This document shows positions 17,675-25,539 of a DNA stretch of 64,000 nt, piece by piece. Position 1 is the stretch's first letter; the number at the start of each line of letters is the position of its first letter. Below the pieces are notes generated by a model that did not search any database, was not told the origin of the DNA, and saw only the letters and a list, made by a program, of their open reading frames with translations. Location: NCBI GenBank assembly GCA_043753895.1, contig JAYUWK010000080.1, positions 37,655 to 101,654 of the forward strand, read 5' to 3'. A program made the position numbers and the translations under genes. The DNA comes from WLMZ01 sp043753895. Its GTDB lineage: Bacteria; Actinomycetota; Acidimicrobiia; Acidimicrobiales; Ilumatobacteraceae.

Positions 17675-18904
17675 ATGGCAAGTTCAATTGACCAGGGACC
17701 ATCCCTGCCTGTACGAGTGTCCACGTCCGGAGTCGTCGCGTCCTTGGGCGACTCGGAGAGCTTCGTCGACCGAACAGGAACGGCGCACGCGGCAACGGAT
17801 ACCCTCGATGGCGCGCCCGCCACTCAGCCCATTCCCTGGTACCGCAAGGAATATGGCGGGGCCCGCAAGGTCAAGCCCGAAGTCATCATGGAGTTCTCCC
17901 GCCAGCTGGGTTCGTTCATAGAGGCAGGCATCCCACTGATCGATGCACTCGAAATCGTCGGCCTGCAAACCGACTCCGAGGACATGGGCAAAGTCATCGC
18001 AGAGATTCGCGTGTCGATTCTGCGAGGCACCAGTTTCGTCGACGCTGTCGCGGCCCACACCGATGTGTTCCCGGCCTACTACCGGGCGATGGTGAGATCG
18101 GCCGGCTACACCGGAAACCTCGACGAGGTGCTGGCGCAATTGGCCACCTATGCCGAACGCGATATCTCGGCACGTCGGCAGGTGAAAAGTGCGCTGACGT
18201 ATCCGATCATCGTGATCATCGTGGCAGCGATTGCCATCGTCGCGATGGCGGTCTTTGTGCTACCGAAGTTCTCGAGTCTGTATCGCAGCCTCGGTGCCCG
18301 TCTCCCCCTGCCGACCCGCATTCTGCTGGGTTTCACCGACTTCATGGCGAAGTACTGGCCGTTTGTTGTGCTCGTCATCGGGCTGGCCGCACTCACGATC
18401 TACTTCCTCTACGGCAGCAAGCAGGCCAAGCCGCGGCGTGACCACGTCATGCTGAAGCTGCCCGTATTGGGCGAACTCGTCCATCTGGTTGCCGTCGAGC
18501 GCTTCTGCCGCGTGCTCGCCGCGCTCGCCAAGGCTGGCGTGCCGCTGCCCGAGGCCATTCAAGTGTCGGCAGATGCCACGAATAACCATGTCTTCCAGAC
18601 CAAACTTGCCGTGGTGCGTGAAGCGCTCGTGCGCGGTGGCGGTCTGTCGGAACCCATCGAGGAATCCGGCATCTTCCCCATCGCTGCTCGTCAGATGATC
18701 GGCGTCGGCGAAAAGACCGGTCTACTCGCCGTGCAACTCGGCAAGGCGGCCAGCTACTACGAGCGCGAGGTGACCTATCGCATCAAGAAGGCCACAGACA
18801 TCTTTGAACCTATGGTCATCATCTTCGTCGGCGCCCTCGTCGGTTTCGTTGCGGTCGCCCAGGTGGCCGCGATGTACAGCATCTTCAGCCAGATCAAGAA
18901 GTAG
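17675..18904 (+). CDS. pilC: Type IV pilus inner-membrane platform protein PilC / GspF
   Basis: A 409-residue platform protein on which PilB turns. Two T2SSF domains are visible, about residues 72-195 and 275-397, each opening with a segment of the FSRQLGSFIEAGIPLIDALE / FCRVLAALAKAGVPLPEA type. Hydrophobic stretches near 180-200 (PIIVIIVAAIAIVAMAVFVL), 235-250 and 385-400 are the membrane helices. An unusual hydrophilic N-terminal extension of about 65 residues precedes the first domain. The pilin genes follow directly, so this is the first gene of the structural operon. Confidence 0.94.
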   Translation: MASSIDQGPSLPVRVSTSGVVASLGDSESFVDRTGTAHAATDTLDGAPATQPIPWYRKEYGGARKVKPEVIMEFSRQLGSFIEAGIPLIDALEIVGLQTDSEDMGKVIAEIRVSILRGTSFVDAVAAHTDVFPAYYRAMVRSAGYTGNLDEVLAQLATYAERDISARRQVKSALTYPIIVIIVAAIAIVAMAVFVLPKFSSLYRSLGARLPLPTRILLGFTDFMAKYWPFVVLVIGLAALTIYFLYGSKQAKPRRDHVMLKLPVLGELVHLVAVERFCRVLAALAKAGVPLPEAIQVSADATNNHVFQTKLAVVREALVRGGGLSEPIEESGIFPIAARQMIGVGEKTGLLAVQLGKAASYYEREVTYRIKKATDIFEPMVIIFVGALVGFVAVAQVAAMYSIFSQIKK

Positions 18905-18972
18905 CGATCCGGCTCAACATGTCAATACCCCCAACTGTCGAGACATCGGCACCACACAGAAAAGGAAATGCA

Positions 18973-19347
18973 ATGAACACACTCGACAGCAACACTGTCA
19001 ATAGTCACATCAAATCCAACGACAAGGGCTTCACCCTGATCGAAGTACTCATCGCCATCGTGGTCGTGGGTATCTTGTCGGCGGTCGTCATCATCGGTAT
19101 CGGTGCCCTCACCAACAAGGGCAACAGCTCGGCGTGCCAGGCATCAGCTGACGCAGCCAAGGCCGCGGCCACCGTTCACTATGCCAACACCGGCTCGTAT
19201 CCGGCCACGCTCTCTGCGATGACCGTCACGAGCCCCAAGGAACTGGAATTACCGAGCGGCGTCACCGTCGCCGCCAACGTGACGGCCGGGGCAACCTGGA
19301 CGCTCACCATGACAGCCGGAACGCCGCCAACGTTTGCCTGCAGCTAA
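18973..19347 (+). CDS. Type IV pilin, first of two near-identical copies
   Basis: A 124-residue class III prepilin. The leader ends at KG before FTLIEVLIAIVVVGILS, so the prepilin peptidase cuts after Gly, and Glu at +5 is present. The hydrophobic helix continues to about residue 60. Two cysteines, one just after the helix (SACQAS) and one second to last (ACS), probably form a disulfide loop. AAGGAAA lies just before the ATG at 18973. Probably a major pilin subunit. A copy over 90% identical from the helix to the end follows at 19458. Confidence 0.9.
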   Translation: MNTLDSNTVNSHIKSNDKGFTLIEVLIAIVVVGILSAVVIIGIGALTNKGNSSACQASADAAKAAATVHYANTGSYPATLSAMTVTSPKELELPSGVTVAANVTAGATWTLTMTAGTPPTFACS

Positions 19348-19359
19348 GGAACGACGCAA

Positions 19360-19402
19360 GGCTTGTGGTCTAGATGCGTATACCGCATCCAGACCACAAG
19401 CC
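19360..19402 (+). terminator. Strong hairpin between the two pilin genes
   Basis: A 19-base arm (from GGCTTGTGGTCTAGATGCG) pairs with 19384-19402 with a single A-C mismatch and a 5-base loop, followed by TTTGT. It looks like a partial terminator or mRNA-stabilising stem that would make pilin 1 more abundant than downstream pilus proteins. Confidence 0.75.
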
Positions 19403-19457
19403 TTTGTCACGACAATCGAATTTGCCAACGTTTCCAACTCTAAAGCGATGTGACACC

Positions 19458-19832
19458 ATGAAATTCATCAATAGCAAAACCGACACGACCCAGACCACAG
19501 CCACCGATTCGGGCTTCACCCTGATCGAAGTACTCATCGCCATTGTGGTCGTGGGTATTCTGTCAGCGGTCGTCATCATCGGCATCGGTGCCCTCACCAA
19601 CAAGGGCAACGGCTCCGCGTGCCAGGCATCAGCCGACGCAGCCAAGGCCGCGGCCACCGTGCACTATGCCAACACCGGCTCGTACCCGGCGGCGTTGTAC
19701 GACATGACCGTCACGAGCCCCAAGGAACTGGAATTGCCGAGCGGCGTCACCGTCGCCGCCAACGTGACGGCCGGGGCAACCTGGACGCTCACCATGACCC
19801 CCGGCACGCCACCCGCGTTTGCCTGCAGTTGA
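19458..19832 (+). CDS. Type IV pilin, second of two near-identical copies
   Basis: A 124-residue prepilin with leader ending DSG before FTLIEVLIAIVVVGILS. From the helix to the C-terminal ACS it differs from the first pilin at only about six residues (for example ALYDM instead of TLSAM), while the leader peptides are unrelated in sequence. This indicates recent duplication or gene conversion limited to the mature protein. No good Shine-Dalgarno is seen before the ATG at 19458, so it may be translated less well than copy 1. Confidence 0.9.
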   Translation: MKFINSKTDTTQTTATDSGFTLIEVLIAIVVVGILSAVVIIGIGALTNKGNGSACQASADAAKAAATVHYANTGSYPAALYDMTVTSPKELELPSGVTVAANVTAGATWTLTMTPGTPPAFACS

Positions 19833-19838
19833 TTTGAG

Positions 19839-19877
19839 CGTTTCGGCTGGGAGCGCGTCGTGCTCCCTACCGAAACG
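19839..19877 (+). terminator. Hairpin after the second pilin gene
   Basis: An 8-bp outer stem (CGTTTCGG/CCGAAACG) and a 6-bp inner stem (GGGAGC/GCTCCC) form a hairpin 6 bases after the stop. There is no T-tract; it may attenuate or stabilise like the hairpin after pilin 1. Confidence 0.6.
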
Positions 19878-19953
19878 ACCGATCAGTCAATGCTGCCAAT
19901 CGACGACACCACCAACGGTGGCGAGACGACCGACTTGAGAGGAGGGCACCAAC

Positions 19954-20325
19954 ATGCGACAGCGAAGTGATCGCGGCGAGACACTCGTCGAGATCGTGAT
20001 CACCATCTTCATCGTGAGTATCGCGGTCACTGCCCTCATCGCCAGTCTCGGTTCAGCTGCTGGGTCGGCCAAGGCCCACAAGGACAACGTGGTCACGGAC
20101 ACGGTGATGCGCAACTACGCAGAGGCCACCAAACGCGCCGCTGATGCGTGCACTGTTGGCGCGAACTACACCGTGGTCTACACGCCGCCCTCAGGCTTCA
20201 GCGTCAGTACGTCCCCCAGCGGAACCGCATGCCCGGCCGTCACCGCAACCAGACAGCTCACGCTCTCGATCACCGGGCCGGCCTCGGTCACAAAGACCAT
20301 GCAGATCAAGGTGCGCACGCCATGA
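19954..20325 (+). CDS. Minor pilin (PilV/GspI-like)
   Basis: A 123-residue prepilin-like protein. The leader MRQRSDRG is followed by ETLVEIVITIFIVSIAVTAL; Glu +5 is present, but residue +1 is Glu rather than Phe or Met, which is unusual. The C-terminal part is a small beta-rich domain with two cysteines. The Shine-Dalgarno GAGGAGGG is strong. It is coupled to the next gene by an ATGA overlap, in the order V-like, X-like, W-like common in minor pilin clusters. Probably primes pilus assembly. Confidence 0.8.
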   Translation: MRQRSDRGETLVEIVITIFIVSIAVTALIASLGSAAGSAKAHKDNVVTDTVMRNYAEATKRAADACTVGANYTVVYTPPSGFSVSTSPSGTACPAVTATRQLTLSITGPASVTKTMQIKVRTP

Positions 20326-20852
20326 TGGCCGCGCCACACGTGCACCGCCATGAAGATCGCGGTGCCTCGCTCATTCTGGCCATCGGTTTTGTGCTCATGG
20401 TGAGCGCAATCGTGGGAGGCCTCGCCGCTCTCATTACGTCGGGCATCAACAATCGCAGCACTCTGCAAACGGTTCGCGACCGCCAGTACGCCGCCGACGC
20501 CGGCATTCAAGACGCGATCACTACCGTACGAGCCATCACCGACCGCTCGGGCAACTACGCGTGCGACCCCAGTAGTGTTGGCACTTACGTGCCGTACATC
20601 AGCGGCCTCAACTCGATCTCGATTCGCGTGGATTGTGTCAAGGCCTACGCCGTGACCGCCAGTGGCGTCACCGGCAGTTCCACCGACAACTATGTGCTCG
20701 CGCAACGAAACATCATTTTCAATGCCTGCGTCAACACCGGCTCAGCGTGCCTCGATGCCAACGTGATCGTACGCGCGCAGGTCAACTTCGAGCAGTTGTA
20801 CGGTGTGGGCGTGACCAAGACGTTCGTCCAGTCGTGGAGCGTGAACGGATGA
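20322..20852 (+). CDS. PilX/GspK-like minor pilus protein
   Basis: A 176-residue protein with a short leader ending DRG, then ASLILAIGFVLMVSAIVGGLAA. It lacks the Glu +5, as in PilX/GspK-type tip proteins. A YAADAGIQDAITTVR segment just after the helix is the common PilX signature. Four cysteines lie in the C-terminal half. ATG at 20322 overlaps the previous stop; a second ATG at 20325 is also possible. The stop overlaps the next start by four bases, so all three minor pilus genes are translationally coupled. Confidence 0.78.
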   Translation: MMAAPHVHRHEDRGASLILAIGFVLMVSAIVGGLAALITSGINNRSTLQTVRDRQYAADAGIQDAITTVRAITDRSGNYACDPSSVGTYVPYISGLNSISIRVDCVKAYAVTASGVTGSSTDNYVLAQRNIIFNACVNTGSACLDANVIVRAQVNFEQLYGVGVTKTFVQSWSVNG

Positions 20853-23236
20853 AAGACGCACGGCCGTACTGGCGGCGCATGATGCGCCCACAGGGAAACA
20901 ACGATGGCTTCACCCTGATCGAACTGGTCATGGCAATCGTGCTCGGTGCGCTGATCTCCGGCGTCATCGTCGCGGCAATCGTCACGTCGCTGAACATCGC
21001 CGATTCCACATCTGCACAGGTCAAGGATTCAACCGACGCCAGCTTGATCTCGGCCTTCCTCTACCGCGACGCCCAAGCAGCCGGCGGCACTGATCCGAAC
21101 CAGGCCCAACTTGATGCCACCCTTGGCGTGTCCACCACTGACGCGGGCACATGCGGCGTGCCTGCCGGTTCGACGCTCGTAGTGCGGTTCAAGTGGCTCG
21201 ATCGCCAAACGGTGTCCGCCAAACGAGTCATGCTGGCCACGTATTCGTTCAACAGCAGCACCAAGCAACTCACGCGCCGCATCTGTCAGGATCTCGTGAG
21301 CTCCGATTCAATTCTCGGTCGGGCCCTCAACACGGCCAGTGCCACGTGTTCGCCGGCGTGCACCGGCCTGCCCAGCTACGTCACCCTCGCAATGGCTGGC
21401 AGTGGCACAAGATCGACATTTTCCTACAGTCTGTCGGCTTCGCTTCGTCCGCAGACCCAGGTCCGACCGACCACCGGCACTGCATCGACCGTGACGCTGC
21501 TCGCGCTGGGAGGCGCTGCATCAAGTTGCCCCAACCTGTCAACAGCTGGCACGTCGACGATCACCGCGCTCGGCGACGTCACCGTTGCCTCGGAGTGTGC
21601 GACGTCTCCGGCGATGAGCGTCGCCCAGACGATCTCGTTCTCCGGGAGCGGAAGCCTGAGCACACTTTCGGGGCTCACTGACCCGTTCGTGACCCTCACG
21701 CCGCCATCGGACACGTGCGGCGTGGGGGCGAACCCAGCCGCGGGGACGTTTGGTACGTATCCGAACCCGGTCACCATCAACAGCGCCGTCATGTTCACCC
21801 CCGGCACCTTTGTGTTCTGCAATGGATTGACCTTGGGGGCGGGAGCCTCCATCACCGGAACCGGTGTGTTCCTGTATTTCAAGCAGGCGGGAACGCTCAC
21901 CGTCAATACCGCCGCGACGGTTGATCTCACGCCGAGTTCTTCTGGCGCGTACGCGAACATACTGGCCTGGTTGGCAACGTCCGGCCAGACCGTCGCGATC
22001 GCCAGCGGCTCGCAGGTCAGCAGCTACCGCGGCCTGCTCTACGCACCGACCTCCACCGTTGCGGTCTCCGGGGCGGGCGCCACCAACATCGGCGGCATCG
22101 TCGCAAAGACCATCAACTTCAGCGCCACCGGACTCAGCACCAGGATCGGTCTCCCGATTCCGACCATTGCCATTTCCCCCGCCTCCCTGAGCAACGGCGA
22201 AGTAGGGGTGTCTTATACCGCTAATCTCAGTGCCTCCGGCGGTACTCCTCTGTACACGTGGACGGCCAGCGGACTTCCGGCCGGACTTTCGATGAGTGCT
22301 GCCGGCGTCATCTCAGGAACACCGACCACGACGGTTGGAAGCCCATTCTCGGTGACGGTCACCGCACTCGATTTAACCAAGGCAGCAGCATCGAGGACGT
22401 ACTCGCTGACGATTGTCGCCGCACCTGTCATATCTTGTCCTGCCCTTCCGCAGGCGACGCAGGGCAACTACTACGCATCGAATCTGATCTCCGGATCTGG
22501 CGGAGCGACGCCGTATTCGTTCACAGCTCCGTTGCTGCCCGGAGGCATCGTCATGGATGCCGCAACCGGTGCGCTTTCGACTCAGACGAGCGTGGTGACG
22601 GCTTCGCCCGGCCTGTACCCGGTCACCATAACCCTGACCGATGCGTTGGGCGGTATCAGCAAATGTAGTTCGAGTATCAACGTCATTGCGTCGCTTATCC
22701 TGCCCGCAGGATTTGATATCCAGACCATCAACACCGCGACCCCGGGCGGGAGAACCGGTTTCATGGAAGCAGGAGATCAGATCATCTACACATATGCCGG
22801 CACCGTGAAACCGAGCCTGATTCTGACTAATTGGGACGGAGTGACGAACCAGGCCGTGTATGTGCGTATGGCCACTGGAGAATCACTTCCAACAACGATG
22901 GACACTGTCGACGTGTTCTCCTCCTCGAAAACTCCGCCGTGCATTCAGGTGGGCGGTAACCTCTCTCCCCTCATCGGGGACGTCGCTGTCGGCAGAATTC
23001 AAATGGGCACCGGCATAAAGAACAAGTACGTCAAAGGGGTAGGGGGGGTCGTCGTGTTCAACGCCACGCTGTCGTTCACCAGTCCGGGCACTATCACGGT
23101 GACGCTCAGCACCCCGACCTCAGGGTGCGCCAACCTACCCAATAATCCCAACGTCGTGGCGGGCAGCATGATCTGGACGCCGTCGGGCAGCGTGGCGACG
23201 GTAACTGAGTCGGGCGCGCCCGACGTCGATTTCTGA
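20849..23236 (+). CDS. Giant prepilin (PilW-like) with Ig-like repeat domains
   Basis: A 795-residue protein. A 20-residue leader ends NNDG before FTLIELVMAIVLGALISG, so it is a prepilin with Glu +5. Residues about 21-200 are PilW-like. About 210-430 is a beta-rich region with LLYAPTSTVAVSGAG and GGIVAKTINFSATG, like polymer-forming or DUF7305-type domains. Two putative Ig (He_PIG) domains follow near 440-520 and 525-610, each with the LPAGLSMSAAGVISGTP-type turn. The last 185 residues are a beta-rich domain of unknown type. Normal PilW proteins are 200-350 residues. It is probably a pilus-tip adhesin, which is inference. Confidence 0.85.
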   Translation: MKDARPYWRRMMRPQGNNDGFTLIELVMAIVLGALISGVIVAAIVTSLNIADSTSAQVKDSTDASLISAFLYRDAQAAGGTDPNQAQLDATLGVSTTDAGTCGVPAGSTLVVRFKWLDRQTVSAKRVMLATYSFNSSTKQLTRRICQDLVSSDSILGRALNTASATCSPACTGLPSYVTLAMAGSGTRSTFSYSLSASLRPQTQVRPTTGTASTVTLLALGGAASSCPNLSTAGTSTITALGDVTVASECATSPAMSVAQTISFSGSGSLSTLSGLTDPFVTLTPPSDTCGVGANPAAGTFGTYPNPVTINSAVMFTPGTFVFCNGLTLGAGASITGTGVFLYFKQAGTLTVNTAATVDLTPSSSGAYANILAWLATSGQTVAIASGSQVSSYRGLLYAPTSTVAVSGAGATNIGGIVAKTINFSATGLSTRIGLPIPTIAISPASLSNGEVGVSYTANLSASGGTPLYTWTASGLPAGLSMSAAGVISGTPTTTVGSPFSVTVTALDLTKAAASRTYSLTIVAAPVISCPALPQATQGNYYASNLISGSGGATPYSFTAPLLPGGIVMDAATGALSTQTSVVTASPGLYPVTITLTDALGGISKCSSSINVIASLILPAGFDIQTINTATPGGRTGFMEAGDQIIYTYAGTVKPSLILTNWDGVTNQAVYVRMATGESLPTTMDTVDVFSSSKTPPCIQVGGNLSPLIGDVAVGRIQMGTGIKNKYVKGVGGVVVFNATLSFTSPGTITVTLSTPTSGCANLPNNPNVVAGSMIWTPSGSVATVTESGAPDVDF

Positions 23237-23239
23237 GCT

Positions 23240-23596
23240 GTCCGTCCACGTCGCGTCGGATCGTTCCCCTCGATCTACCGGGATTCGCGAAGCGCGTGCT
23301 ATCCCCCAAACAGACCGTGACGCAGACCGACACGTGGTCGGCCTCCGACAACAAGGGCGCTCGAACCGGCACGTTCGCCGTCGAGTCAAAGGGGCGCGCC
23401 CGTGAAGGTGAGCGGCGCGTTTCGTCTCGCTCCTAAGGGCGCCAAAGGATGCACCAACACCAGCACGGTCACCATCGAGTGCAAGCTGCCAATCATCGGT
23501 GGGAAGATCGCCGACTTCGTTGCAGGCGATGCCCGCCGATCCGTAGATCACGAACAGACATGGATCAGCGCGTACCTAGACCTGGCCGGGTACTGA
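23240..23596 (+). pseudogene. Decayed DUF2505 gene (5' end missing, one frameshift)
   Basis: A frame from about 23240 reads VPLDLPGFAKRVLSPKQTVT and on to FAVESKG, then one extra base near 23394 shifts to another frame reading APVKVSGAFRLAPKGAK, followed by LPIIGGKIADFV. Together these match the middle and C-terminal parts of the DUF2505 family (LPxFAKKVL..., VxGxLRLxPxGxGT, PLIGGKIE) of about 165 residues. The first 50 or so residues are absent, replaced by the end of the giant prepilin gene. No start codon or Shine-Dalgarno serves it. It is a remnant left by a rearrangement. Confidence 0.75.
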
Positions 23597-23614
23597 CCGA
23601 TGCTCACTCCGCCG

Positions 23615-24658
23615 CTATTCCCGTTGTTCCGAGTGCTCGTGGCGATGGTGGATGTCGGGGAGATGATCCTGTTCGTGCACCACCACGAGATGCCGATGTG
23701 ACTGGCCACCGAGCATCTCAATGGCGTTTCGTTGATGATGAATGTCAGTGGGATCGATGGCGTGTCCGTGCACGACTTCGGGGTGGGAGTGCACATGCCG
23801 ATGATGGCTCGTAACGACGACCATCACACCCGCGAGTGAGATCGCAAAGGCCACCAACATGCGACCACGCAGGGACTCGCCGAGGATTGGCCAAGCGAGG
23901 ATGGCTCCTACGAACGGGGCGAGCGCGAAGATCGCCTGGCCACGAGCCGCTCCGATCAGACGAGCTCCCGCAATCCAGAGTGTGATCGAGAGGCCATAGC
24001 CGACGGCACCGATGGCGAGCGCAGCAACAATCGTTCCGACGCCCGGAACATGTTCGAGCCCGAGGCCCAGTGCCATGTTGACGGTGCCTGCAACCAAACC
24101 CTTGACGAGCGTGATCGTGGTGGGGCTGTACCGATCGAGGCTTGCGGTGATCGCATTATCGACACCCCAACACAGGCATGCTCCGGCGACAAGAAGCGCG
24201 CTGACGGTGAGATGCGTGCCGCCGAACCCCGTAACGACGACTCCCCCGGCAACCACAAGGGCGATGCCAAGAGCGGTACGACGGCCGATGTGTTCGTGGA
24301 GGAAGAGGCCGGCGACCAGCACCGTGGCGACGAGCTCCAGGTTCAACAGCAGCGACACCGTTCCCGATGTCGTGCGGACGAGCGCCAGCAACATCAATAC
24401 CGGAGCGACGCCTCCACCCAGCGTGACGGTGAGCAGAAGCAGGCCACGCTTCGATGGCCGGGGTGGGCCTGCTTCGGAGCGGCGTTCACGGGTTCGGAAC
24501 GGGAGTACGGCGATTGCTGCACCGAGGTACAACAGGCCGGCGAGGGTCAATGGCCCCGCCTCGCTCACGATCAACTTTGTCGTCGGGGTCGCTGCGCCGA
24601 AGAACATCGCGGCGGCTGCGCAGAGCCACCAACCTCGCCACTCTCGCGTGAACCTCAC
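23615..24658 (-). CDS. EamA/DMT-family transporter with His-rich tail
   Basis: A 347-residue protein with about ten hydrophobic segments in two EamA repeats (first about residues 10-140, second about 150-285), the fold of drug/metabolite exporters. After the last helix comes a cytoplasmic or external tail of about 60 residues with some 16 histidines (for example SHHRHVHSHPEVVHGH and HHRHEHSEQ), suited to metal binding. This suggests a metal-sensing or metal-linked exporter, which is inference. It is convergent with the pilus operon and the DUF2505 remnant. Confidence 0.85.
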   Translation of the reverse strand: MRFTREWRGWWLCAAAAMFFGAATPTTKLIVSEAGPLTLAGLLYLGAAIAVLPFRTRERRSEAGPPRPSKRGLLLLTVTLGGGVAPVLMLLALVRTTSGTVSLLLNLELVATVLVAGLFLHEHIGRRTALGIALVVAGGVVVTGFGGTHLTVSALLVAGACLCWGVDNAITASLDRYSPTTITLVKGLVAGTVNMALGLGLEHVPGVGTIVAALAIGAVGYGLSITLWIAGARLIGAARGQAIFALAPFVGAILAWPILGESLRGRMLVAFAISLAGVMVVVTSHHRHVHSHPEVVHGHAIDPTDIHHQRNAIEMLGGQSHRHLVVVHEQDHLPDIHHRHEHSEQRE

Positions 24659-24828
24659 GGAATCAGTTTCGCACGCTGTCCGCGGCAGAACATCACACCA
24701 CGATCAACTCGGCGGCTGGGTCGAGATGGGCGAGCAGACGACCGACGCTTGTTGCAGTCGAGGGTGACCGTGATCTTCTTCGATGCCTTACCAACCACCA
24801 AGCAGCGGTGATCTGTCAGAATCTCCGG

Positions 24829-25539
24829 ATGCCAACGTTCATCGACCTCAGCCACGACGTGCGCGACGGGATGATCACCTACCCGGGGTTGCCCGCACCG
24901 CGGCTCAGCTCGGTGATGTCACGCGAGAACAGTCGCGACCGCTATGCCGAGGGGGTCGAGTTCGACATCGGCATGATCGAGTTGTGCGCGAACACAGGCA
25001 CCTACCTCGATACACCGTTTCACCGTTACGCCGATGGCCACGATCTCACCGGCCTGCCCCTCGAGCGTTGCGCCGACCTGCCTGCCTTCGTACTCACTCC
25101 CCCGGCCGGGACTCAGGCGATCACCGCAGCAGATCTTTCGCCCGGGCTCTTGGCACTGTTGCGCGGCGGGGCCCTGCTGTTGCACACCGGATGGGACGAG
25201 CATTGGGGAACGCTGCATTACTTCCACTCCGACCATCCGTTCTTTGCCGAAGATGCGGTGCGCGCAGTGATCGACGCAGGCGTGGTGTTGGTGGGCATCG
25301 ACTCGTTGAACATTGATTCCACGGCTGGCAATGATCGCCCGGCGCACAGCCTGCTGCTGGCTGCGGGCATTCCCATCGTGGAGCACATGACCAACCTCGC
25401 CGCGGTGCCCGCCACGGGAAGCCGATTCTCCGCGGTTCCGGTGAAGATCGCCGGCCTGGGCACGTTCCCCGTGCGTGCGTTCGCGTCCGTGGCCGATTCG
25501 CCCTCCAAGAGTGACAGCAATGAAGGCGGTTCGCAGTGA
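24829..25539 (+). CDS. Cyclase family protein (kynurenine formamidase-like)
   Basis: A 236-residue metal-dependent hydrolase. It starts FIDLSHDVRDGMITYPGLP as in the family. The metal motif is usually HTGTHxDxPxH but here reads ANTGTYLDTPFH, so the first two histidines are replaced by Asn and Tyr; the Asp and last His remain. VGIDSLNIDS and IPIVEHMTNLA are family-like. The ATG at 24829 is 6 bases after a CAGAAT that could be a -10. Its GTGA overlap with the next gene indicates coupling. Activity is likely but the substrate unknown. Confidence 0.8.
   Translation: MPTFIDLSHDVRDGMITYPGLPAPRLSSVMSRENSRDRYAEGVEFDIGMIELCANTGTYLDTPFHRYADGHDLTGLPLERCADLPAFVLTPPAGTQAITAADLSPGLLALLRGGALLLHTGWDEHWGTLHYFHSDHPFFAEDAVRAVIDAGVVLVGIDSLNIDSTAGNDRPAHSLLLAAGIPIVEHMTNLAAVPATGSRFSAVPVKIAGLGTFPVRAFASVADSPSKSDSNEGGSQ

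Noticed and set aside
18973..19832. Insertion sequence flanked by the repeated pilin DNA
   Set aside because: The repeat is coding sequence for a mature pilin, with no transposase or terminal inverted repeats; duplication or gene conversion explains it.
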